Shown in pieces: positions 55,936 to 64,000 of a stretch of 64,000 nt of DNA. The stretch comes from Hofstenia miamia (Eukaryota > Xenacoelomorpha > Acoela). The position numbers and the translations under genes are program-made. Position 1 is the first letter of the stretch, and every line of letters begins with the position of its first letter. The notes under the pieces are model-generated. The model worked only from the letters and a program-made list of their open reading frames with translations, was not told where the DNA came from and did no database searches. The DNA lies in assembly GCA_004352715.1 (NCBI GenBank), contig SCFE01000100.1:451326-515325 (forward strand), written 5' to 3'.

Positions 55936-57285
55936 AAGGAGAGATAACCGTGGGGCAAGCAGTGGGCAAAAAACACAGAATAGTTACAACAATGGACAAA
56001 CTGATTAAGCTACCAGTCAGAAGGGTACCTGAACAGATGAAAGATGAATACAATCGCACACTGGAGGAACTAATTGATAATAAAATCATCCGCCCAAGCA
56101 AGAGCCCATATGCAGCACCAACTGTATTCATGAAGCAAGGAGACAAGTATTGCCTATGCATAGATTTTTGTACATTAAATGAGGTGAGAAAAAAGGATTC
56201 ATATGCCCTACCACAGATAGAGGACATGCTCTATGAGGCCAGTAAGCATAAATATTTCACAACATTAGACTTATGCAAAGCCTACTGGCAGGTAAAGATG
56301 GAAGAAAAAGATATTGAGAAGACAGCATTCATAACTCCCTATGGGCTATATGAATGGATATACATGGCGTTCAGACTGTGTAATGCACCAGCAACCTTCC
56401 AGAGATATATTATGAAAGTGTTAAAAAAACAAGACACACAGAATGGAGGAAGGGGTCAATGACTATATAGATGATATCATAGTAACTAACAATATTGGAG
56501 AACACAGGACTTCGTATTAATGGGAACAAATGCGACATTCTCAAAGAGAAAATAGTATTTCTGGGAAGAACAATAGAGAAAGGCAGGATATGCATGAAAA
56601 TAAAATAGAAAAGCCCAATAACAAGAAAGATATACAGAGGATAATTGGATTCTTCAACTACTACGGGACTTTCATTCCAAATATAGCTGGCAAGACAGTG
56701 AAGATGACCAGATTAATCAGAAAATCAGTACCGTTCATATGGACCTGACAGGAGTAGGAAGAACTAGATAACATCAAAGAAGAACTGGTGAAACTACCAT
56801 CCCTTAACACACCAGATTACAATGAAAAGTTTATACTAGATTGCAACACAAGTAAAGTGGCGATTGGGGCCGTGCTGGGACAAATAAAAACCGGAAAAGA
56901 AGTCCCCATTCAATTTTTCAGTCGTAAGTTGAGAGCAAGTGAAAAAAATTACGGATCTACCAAAGTGGAGATGCTTGCACTAATTGAAAGTATTAAAAAA
57001 TTTTGACACTTCCTGATCTGTAGAGAATTTAGGGTATGCACAGACAACAGCAGACTTGCATGGTTGAAGAAGTTTTCTGGAGACAAGTCTGGAATAGTGT
57101 CACAATGGATCAAATACTTGAGCAAATTCACATTCACAATTGAGCATAGGAAAGGCACCCTACATAACAATGCAGACTTCTGGACATCACTACCAGAATA
57201 TCAGAGATATGCAGTAAAAATAGATGGAGAGAAAAAACAGTTTCAATTTTTGCCACACACTGAATATGAAGGATAGCCAGAAATA
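55936..57285 (+). pseudogene. pol: reverse transcriptase and RNase H, copy F
   Basis: Open from 55950 to 56462: 'GQAVGKKHRIV', 'GDKYCLCIDFCTLNEV', 'YFTTLDLCKAYWQVKMEEKD', 'LYEWIYMAFRLCNAPATFQR'. After a frame change the box Y-I-D-D stands at 56463-56474, both catalytic aspartates kept, but about 60 bases following it are deleted relative to M2. 'DIQRIIGFFNYYGTFIPNIA' (56630) is the connection. RNase H from 56788 has 'FILDCNTSKVAIGAVLGQIK', 'VQ'-type 'IQFFSRKLRASEKN' and 'VCTDNSRLAWLKKFSGDKSG', with a stop at 57004. Inactive by several breaks but little diverged. Confidence 0.88.
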
Positions 57286-58620
57286 AATGTGGACAAAAAA
57301 GGTCAAGCCATACTACCAATACTAATGAGGGAGGAAATATCTGAAAAAGAAATAGTGGACAAACAGAGAGATGACATAATCCTCAGTGAAATCATAAAAA
57401 AGATAAAAGAACCTTGGACAACATTATCAAAACTAACTGTGGGATACTATGAATGTTATAAGTGGAAGATAAACAAAAATTGATTACTATACATTGAAGC
57501 CAGCAACAACCAGATTGAAATACCAGACTATTTCAAAAGAGAAGTAATAAGGAAGATACATGAGAAGGGCCACTTGGGAATCACACAGACAGAAAAAACC
57601 TTCAATGCAAGGTTCATAACAACAGCTGTGAGGAAAGTTACCAAAGACATTATCAATAAGTGCACAACATGCCTTTTACACAATAAACAACATTTTCCAA
57701 AGCAAAGGACACCACTGGAGAAAATCATCACAACACAACCAAACAAGATAGTCCATGTAGATCTGGAAATGTTGTCAAAGGATGCAGAAGGCTATCAATA
57801 TCTACTGGTGATGGTAGACAATTTTGCAAAATATGCAAGGATGATTCCAATGAAGAATACCACAGCAGAAACCACAGCAGAACTAGTATTAAAGGAATGG
57901 ATCCTATGAGTTGGGCCAATGGAAACAATAATAATGGATAAGGGGCCCCAATTTGAGAGTGGATTCTTCCAAGAAATGGCAAAACTCCTGGAAATTGCAA
58001 GTGAATAAACAACAGCTTACCACCCACAGGCCAACAGAGCAGTGGAGTGACTTAATCAAACACTAATCAAGTTAATTAGAGTGGCAACATCAAGGATAGG
58101 GGGAAACAGATGGAGAGAAGTCATCAAGATGATCGAGTACTATTACAATACGTCAGTACATGCAATGATGGGAGTCTCACCATTCAAGGCAATGTTTGGA
58201 AGAGAAGGGGTGACCCTGCTATCAATGCAATACACCAACTACAGTGGAAAATCAGATAATGAATATGTAAAACAACTGAAGAACCAGATTACAGGAATCA
58301 ACAAAATGATGTGCCACAACATAAAGAAATCAGCAGTGAGACAGCAGCATAATTATAATAAAAAAATTAATGGTCATGCACACAAAGTAGGGGACAAGGT
58401 ATACACATTCACACTGATTAAACTCACAGACACAAACCAAGTCTGGAAATTGAAAATGGTATGGTCCAGCCTCCACATGATAACACAAACACTACCAAAT
58501 AATGAATACATGCTAGACAATAACAGACTGTTACATTTTCAAAACTTGAAGAGACAAAGATAGATGAGAACACTGAATTCAAAATATTCCAAATTAACAG
58601 CAATGAAATTATATATGATA
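57286..58620 (+). pseudogene. pol: integrase and tail, copy F
   Basis: Spacer 'EEISEKEIVDKQRDDIILSE', then zinc module 'HEKGHLGITQTEKTFNARFI' and C-T-T-C-L-L-H-N-K-Q near 57660. The core carries 'KIVHVDLEMLSKDAEGYQYL' (first Asp, about 57759), 'IIMDKGPQFESGFFQEMAKL' (second Asp, about 57937) and 'HPQANRAVE' (Glu kept, about 58045). 'SPFKAMFGREG' and a GPF/Y-like 'WSSLHMITQTLPNNEY' follow near 58465. Stops at 57481, 57907, 58005 and 58049. A tail rich in Asp/Glu/Asn follows to about 58620. Confidence 0.88.
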
Positions 58621-59403
58621 AGTATGATTTAGATAGCTTACATGAAGAGTGATTTGATGATGAATTCACAGCAGACATTGGAGATGATAGCATGAGAGAG
58701 AGAGAGAGTGCTGCACCAAAGGACAGCAAGAAATAAATCTATATATGACCCTGAAATATGGGATTTAAATTTACTAACTGAATTTTGGAATCTAAAAGAG
58801 AATGATGCACCAACCGTTGAAAAAGAGAGTGTGCAGGAATCAACAACTGGAGGAACTCTTGACCACAAACAGGAGAAGGAGAGTTCACAGAAGTTCTCAA
58901 ACCAGATGTCGACTCCAGGGCAGAAGGGACAAGAACAAAGAACCAATGAACCAATGATGTAGAGTGAGAAGGCGTCCTAGTAGTCCCCAAAGCTGATTCA
59001 AGGGCAAAGAGACCAACAGAAAAAAAGCCTTTCCCACCAGGGATCTGCACTGCTGATTCAAGGGCATGCAGAAAACTGGTGCACAGCAGCACAACTTTCC
59101 TTCCAAGAGTCCACGACGCCAATTCAAGGGTGGTGAGACACTGGGAGTTTCAGAGAGAGAGAGGTGTAAGTGGTGGAAGAACCATGGAGATACAAAAGCA
59201 ATTCAAGGCTGAGGTTATCCCCATAGGAACCACAACTGGTCAACTGCTGATAGGAGTAACTGTGAACTGATTAAAGGGTGAATCAGTAGAAGCTATCAGC
59301 ACAGATTCACAGCCCATGGACTGTGAACCAAGCACCAGCAGATTACCATTATTGATGACGCAGCTGCACACCTCCTCAGATACCACCTCAGAGAGAAAAA
59401 TGA
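58621..59403 (+). repeat. IN-ORF3 linker of copy F with LIQG repeats
   Basis: The core GCTGATTCAAGGGCA is found exactly at 58992 and 59052, with variants 'gccaattcaaggg' at 59118, 'gcaattcaaggct' at 59199 and 'ctgattaaagggtg' at 59267, a spacing of 60, 66, 81 and 68 bases. The first half codes for a polar tail (open 58708-58962, 'YDPEIWDLNLLTEFWNLKEN'). The region is conserved in E, H, M1 and M2. Confidence 0.65.
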
Positions 59404-59873
59404 ATGTCTAAAATTGATGAAGAAACACTACACCCACACTTTATTGAAACATTGAAAATACATTACAATGCATTTTTGAAACTATCCCCAGAAACAAAAT
59501 CACACATAAGAAAGGTCGCAAAAATCAAAGGAAAAAACCTACCAATAGTACTTGATGCCAACAATAGACTGAAAGTAAACGTGATAATAATTTACCCACA
59601 AGAGATGAATGAAATGCTGGAAAGACCATACATGCAAAGCACAGTACATATTGTATTTGATGAAGACTTCACATTGGAAACAACACAAGCTGTAATGGAC
59701 AAAGAAAATCTGACAATCATACATGTGTTGAAGGAAAAAGAAAACACCAAAAATTTGGAGAAAAATATTGATCAAACACTATGAATGGCGAAAGTACAGA
59801 AGGTGAGAGTAGTAATAATTACGAGGTCAACAATCAACAAAATCCCAAAATATCTACTAGACGCATGCATGCA
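59404..59873 (+). pseudogene. ORF3 of copy F, N-terminal part
   Basis: Open from ATG at 59404 to 59784: 'MSKIDEETLHPHFIETLKIH', 'RKVAKIKGKNLPIVLDANNR', 'MQSTVHIVFDEDFTLETTQA', then 'MAKVQKVRVVIITRSTI' after one TGA, to 'YLLDACM' at 59869, where element G interrupts it. About 20 codons between 'TTQAV' and 'DKENLTIIHV' are deleted compared with M1. Resumes at 62422. Confidence 0.78.
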
Positions 59874-60209
59874 TGCATCATCCAAAGCAACTAAGCTGCA
59901 AATGAAGATTAACGTTGAATGATTAATAATTATGATTGTAAAATTTAGTTAATTATCTTAGTTATTTTGTAAGATGCAACTAAGTCACAATATTGCACAC
60001 TTTAAGAAAATTAGGATAGCCGATTAAGTAATTTTTGACCAATTGTAACAAGCGAAATTACGCTTACATAAGAACAGCCATATTGGCAGAAGATTTATTT
60101 GAAATTCAAAATCGGCAGGTACTTTTAGAAATTTTAAATAAATAGCTTTGAACTTAATTAGAAATTTGATGAACGATAAATTCTTCGGAGTTTATTTTAT
60201 TTTCATTCT
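59874..60209 (+). repeat. LTR-B 5' part of element G
   Basis: Starts TGCATCATCCAAAGC, the LTR start TGTAGCATCATCC with small changes, and aligns in reverse with the LTRs at 20328 and 49782 ('gatgcaactaagtcacaata', 'cagccatattggcagaagat'). It stops at a single N at 60210 after only about 340 bases, and the rest of the LTR, primer-binding site and gag start are missing, so this N hides a join. Confidence 0.82.
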
Positions 60210-60210
60210 N

Positions 60211-62119
60211 TTCAAAACTCTGAAACAACTCAAAGGAAAAGTGAAAAGGAAGCAACAGAGTAGCGAACAGAAATACAAAGTCAGCAAAGGCAGAAAACTT
60301 CAACCGCAACAGGTGCAACTTGGACTCTTGAATCGTAACCAAACCGGAAAGCCACTACAACATCAAGAAACAATAACAAACAATAAAAGTAAAAGAGGAA
60401 GTGCAAAGAAGGCGATACCAAAAACCACCACCCCTATGACGACACGATCGTCATCTTATCCAAGGAATTCGGAAGCAACCCAAACCCCAGATTCAATAAG
60501 ACAGGAATCTTCTTCCGAACTGGGAACCCCAGAAATCATGGAAATCCTGAGAAAGAATAATGAGACGGAGAAACTACTACAAGAAGAAATTGGCCTGCTA
60601 ACAAAAAGGATAGAAGATATCAAATTAGCAAGTGCAGAAACAATCAGGAACATCCAAATCGATATGGATACCAGATTAATTGAACAAAGTGAAGTGTTCC
60701 AAAATGAGATCAAGGCACTTACGAAACAATTAACGGAATCAAACAGCAGATTTCTGGAACAAAATCAGCTTCTGCAAGATAAGAATAATGTATTAGAAAG
60801 AACAAACCAGCAGCTAATACAAGATAATGATATACAAGCCGCAGAGATATCACAACTTAAGAGTAAAATAACTCGACTCGAAACAAGCAGAAATGAACAG
60901 TCAGCACAATTACAACAGGACTTGTTGGAAATAGAGAACAGGCGACTAGTCGAAGATAAAGATCTGAGGCAAGAGGAAATAGCTCAATTAAAAGACAAAT
61001 TGAGGTTATTGCAGCTGACCAAGGAAGAACAAGATAAAATACAATCCCACAATTTTCAGTTCGTAGGTAGGAAAGAACGTGAACTACGAGCTTCGCCACT
61101 CCATGATCACCTATCAGAAGACTCTTCAGAAGACGAGAATGAGGTAGAAAAGAAGAAATTCGTTGAGGAAATCACAAAAGCGATAACCACGCAATTGCGG
61201 AAAGAAGAAGGGACAACAAAAAACATGAAACCGAAATACGGCAACTCAATATTAAACCAGGAAGTGGGAAACGATATGATCCCCTGTAAAGCCACGCTAC
61301 CAAAATTCAATGGCAGAGTAGATGGCTATAATCCAACGTTTGGGGAATGGCTCCAGATGTTCGAGTTGACGATGGCAGAAAGAAAGGTGAGCCAACACTC
61401 AGCAGCAGCAAGATTCCCCCTATATCTAATGGGAGCAGCAGCACAGCACTACCTGCTGTTAGACCCGGAAACAAAAACAGACTACGAATTGTTAATTGGC
61501 GACTTCATAGAATATTATGGAAACGAAAGCTTTAAGAACCAATACCGAATAATTTTAAATGGAACAAAGATGAAGAAGACAGATGACATCCGCAATTATA
61601 TACAACAGGTCGAGAGGCTGGTCACACTCAGCTCAAGGGAGAACCAATATTCAAAATATGATCTCTTTTCGCACATTTGCAAGGGGATGCCCGACAATAT
61701 AAGAGCACAATTTGAAATTAAGTGTGATGTAGACGACAAATTGGAGAAGATGATCAGAAAAGCAGTGGACATACAAGCAATGATCAAAAACAACACGAGA
61801 ATAAACGAAAAGGCAGCTTGGCATAGAGAAACACCAACGTGGAGGAACAACCTCAAACCAAAAAACACAACGAAAACATGAGACTAACAAACAAGAAAAG
61901 ACGATAAGAATAAAAACTAGAGATGGAAAAACAAAGAAGGTTCGTGAGAAAGACATTAAATGTTATAATTGTGGAAAGAAAGGACATAAGAGAGACGAGT
62001 GCCACAAACAAATAAACATGATTGGAGAAGAACAAGGGTACTTCGAAGAAGAAGATCTGATAGAATCGGAGGGAGAAACAAATGAGGAACCCCAAACTGA
62101 AGAGGAATCGGAAAACTAA
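60211..62119 (+). CDS. gag: gag of element G, nearly intact
   Basis: Longest real open stretch in the window, about 555 codons from 60211 to 61881 without a stop. N-terminal basic region ('KSKRGSAKKAIPK'), then a long coiled coil (about 60535-61090; 'TRLIEQSEVFQNEIKALTKQ', 'LERTNQQLIQDNDIQAAEIS'), an acidic segment 'DHLSEDSSEDENEVEKKK', and a capsid from about 61290 ('LPKFNGRVDGYNPTFGEWLQ', 'NQYRIILNGTKMKKTDDIRN', 'YSKYDLFSHICKGMPDNIRA'). A one-base frame change between about 61858 and 61880 separates it from the zinc knuckle 'CYNCGKKGHKRDEC' (61960-62001), after which the gene ends 'ESEN' with TAA at 62117. The open frame could extend back into the LTR across the N, but that part is not gag. 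CG dinucleotides are frequent. It forms the particle shell in the family. Confidence 0.87.
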
Positions 62120-62129
62120 GTGGAGCGCC

Positions 62130-62287
62130 NNNNNNNNNNNNNNNNNNNNNNNNNNNNNNNNNNNNNNNNNNNNNNNNNNNNNNNNNNNNNNNNNNNNNNN
62201 NNNNNNNNNNNNNNNNNNNNNNNNNNNNNNNNNNNNNNNNNNNNNNNNNNNNNNNNNNNNNNNNNNNNNNNNNNNNNNNNNNNNNNN
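62130..62287. other. Assembly gap of 158 N
   Basis: Follows the gag end of G; the right flank is already the LTR end. If the size is right, G lacks pol and ORF3 entirely. Confidence 0.9.
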
Positions 62288-62421
62288 ATTAACTTAACTA
62301 GTTAACTAAGAAGGAAAAGTTTGGCAGTTCAATAACTTAGTAACTCCTCACCCGCAATTTACTGAGTAATAGTTATCAACAATAATACACGGTGCAAATA
62401 GGCCAGGTGGAGGATGTTACA
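62288..62421 (+). repeat. LTR-B 3' end of element G
   Basis: Reads 'taactcctcacccgcaattt', 'acggtgcaaataggccaggt' and ends GGAGGATGTTACA at 62421; it matches the reverse complement of 19181-19310. ORF3 of copy F resumes immediately after it, so this is the right edge of the inserted element. Confidence 0.88.
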
Positions 62422-63671
62422 CAGAAAACATCTTCCCTTGGGAGAAAACACCAATGGGCACAACCATCTCAGAATTGATTCAATTCGACCTACAAACAGA
62501 TTATTGGGCGCAGATATACAGAATAATGGTGGACCCATGCATTGCAATCAACTTCTACAAACAGACTAAAACAATTGAGTTGATGGCAGACACAGATGGT
62601 GTAGAAAAGGCCAACATGCTATTCATAAAATGTAGACTAACACAATGATAGGAACATTTACAACAGATTCAGAAAATATGGAAGAACATGAAACTGCAAC
62701 AGAAAGTGGAGGAGAGTTGGCCAGAAATACAAATCAAGGCGCCATCATGAAAGTTCCATAAATTGGTAGAACTAGCACTCACATAGGTGAACAAAGCCTA
62801 TGAGCTAAATATCAAGAAGTATTTCAAACAATTAATATTCGAAGAGAAAAATGCGCCAGAAATCCGATATAGAATGACAGCACGGATACTAGCAATATTT
62901 ACGACTGAAGAGTTAAAACTTCTAAATAGCTTTAGCTCCAATCAACACACAAACGAAGAATTAGTTGCTAAAAGGCCACATTGAAAGGATGGAGTCACCA
63001 AATAAAGCGGAAAAACCAATACAGACAATGGAGAAAAAAATCAGCCTCATGATAATGAATGAGAGCCTGATGGGGAAAATGTTGATAGTAGATATGGCCA
63101 GCAAAACGAGGATATGTCCAAGCAAGATCACGATATTTGAGGAACCAATGAAGAAATACATGTGAGGAGCAACATCAGAAACACGGCTGAAGCAAATGGA
63201 AAATCAACCATGGATAACCACAAGGAAAATCATAAAATGGAAACTGGTGAGCACAGAAGAAATAAGAAAAACAGCAGTACTAAAAAACATGCAGAAAACC
63301 CTTGAAAATGAAATGGAGAGATATGAACAAGATAGCCCACAATGCAAATATACGAAAATAATATGGAGTGCAGAGATGATGAAAAAAGGTGGAATAACTG
63401 AACCAGAGGAAGTTTGCGAGATGGTCACGAAAACACAGAGGAAGATGATGGAAGAAGAGGAGTTGTTAACATCCTCACAGTTATTATTGTCTCCTAAAAC
63501 TCAACAAACAATCAATAGAATAATCATCAAGAAGTGGGTAGAAGTGAGCCCAGTGAGAACAATCAAATGGATTGATACTGATGATGAATGATTCTTAGTT
63601 GAAATAAAAGTAACTCAGGAAACCAGAGAAATTAAAGAAAGGAATTTTCAAAACATCAAAGAACAACAAAC
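62422..63671 (+). pseudogene. ORF3 of copy F, middle part
   Basis: Continues from 59873: 'TENIFPWEKTPMGTTISELI' with 'FDLQTDYWAQIYRIMVDPCI' (62430-62545), 'WPEIQIKAPS' near 62720, 'RYRMTARILAIFTTEELKLL' (62860), 'NEELVAKRPH/LLKGHIERME' (62950-62990), 'ISLMIMNESLMGKMLIVDMA' (63040), 'KITIFEEPMKKYM' (63125) and 'EEELLTSSQLLLSPKTQQTI' (63450). The loss of a segment near 62920 removes the 'FEIAIAP' block. Cut at 63671 by another LTR. Confidence 0.78.
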
Positions 63672-64000
63672 TGTAACATCCTCCACCTAGCTTGTTACGC
63701 CGTGTCTAATCACTGTTAAGGAATGTTTGGTAAACTGCGGGTGAGGTGTTACCCATTTGTTGAACCATCAGACTCTTCTTCTTATTAACTAGTTATGTTA
63801 ATTAAGTAATCGAATATTAACCATCACTGTTTAGGTGACTGGGCAGTATGATGTTTCCTCTTCAGTTGTTCCATGGGCTCCTGCCCGAAGCTGATCTCCA
63901 CAACACAGCTCCTCCTCTTCTACAACGATGGTTGAATTCACAGCACCATCTCAGCTCAAATGGGATTAGTTATGTGTGCCTTACGTTAGCTCGGTGTGTG
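63672..64000 (-). repeat. LTR-B start, cut by window end
   Basis: TGTAACATCCTCCACC at 63672, then sequence closely following 48499-48830 ('gcgggtgaggtgttacc', 'tttaggtgac', 'ttcctcttcagtt'). Inserted in ORF3 of copy F after AAAC. Its far end lies outside the window. Confidence 0.9.

Noticed and set aside
59861-59880. GCAT tandem repeat at the F/G junction as target duplication
   Set aside because: The right flank after 62421 (CAGA) does not match; the LTR start is altered, so no duplication can be assigned.
60148-60210. Start of the 577-codon gag frame in the LTR
   Set aside because: The part before 60210 is LTR sequence found in other copies; it joins gag only through a single N.
1-64000. 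CRISPR arrays, operons, tRNA or rRNA genes
   Set aside because: Repeats are dispersed LTRs or degenerate linker repeats without regular spacers, and no cloverleaf or rRNA signature was seen. The content is eukaryotic retrotransposons.

Overview
The window is AT-rich, intron-type eukaryotic DNA, most likely from an invertebrate animal. It consists almost entirely of nested long-terminal-repeat (LTR) retrotransposons of the Ty3/Gypsy type, with fragments of a LINE and of a P-element-like DNA transposon. I see no convincing host gene, no tRNA or rRNA and no prokaryotic feature. Older copies are poor in CG dinucleotides and rich in TG/CA, which suggests germline DNA methylation. The species cannot be named from this sequence. 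Four long or medium N runs (three of exactly 1000 N) and one single N interrupt the assembly.

Two related retrotransposon families account for nearly everything. Family A (copies A1 and A2, + strand) has a 935-bp LTR beginning TGTAGAGTCAC and ending GTGATTCTACA, and a tRNA-Trp-like primer-binding site. Family B (copies E, F, G, H on +; M1, M2 on -) has LTRs of about 1.1-1.2 kb with inverted ends TGTAGCATCATCC...GGAGGATGTTACA and a primer-binding site TGGCGACCATGACA. A third lineage (D, - strand) is seen only as an ORF3. The deduced order in both families is LTR - gag (coiled coil, capsid, zinc knuckle) - protease - reverse transcriptase - RNase H - integrase - linker with short degenerate repeats - a very large third ORF (ORF3, about 980-990 codons) - polypurine tract - LTR. 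ORF3 resembles no protein I recognise, has no envelope-like signal or membrane segments in its sense frame, and is conserved between families A, B and D. It is the main candidate for something undescribed.

Layout: 1-239, end of an LTR-C inserted in the A1 5' LTR. 240-8419, copy A1. 8420-9580, solo LTR-C with ATAG target duplication. 9581-9806, A1 ORF3. 9807-20328, family-B element on the - strand (CTGT duplication) that itself contains + element E, a LINE fragment and a solo LTR (ATGG duplication). 20329-22312, A1 ORF3 end and 3' LTR. 22313-28879, copy A2, which shares that LTR. 28880-42970, - strand family-B insertion (TTAA duplication) holding M1 and M2 pol regions and a gap. 42971-43350, A2 ORF3 end. 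43351-44564, unassigned. 45565-46567, ORF3 of lineage D. 46568-47160, deleted LTR. 47161-51610, ORF3 of copy H, split by a solo LTR (TTAT duplication). 51638-52735, P-like transposase remnant. 53345-63671, copy F, split by gag-bearing element G. 63672-64000, another LTR.

Nearly all genes here are pseudogenes. The longest uninterrupted real stretches are the gag of G and ORF3 of lineage D, which also carry the most CG dinucleotides and are therefore probably the youngest sequences.
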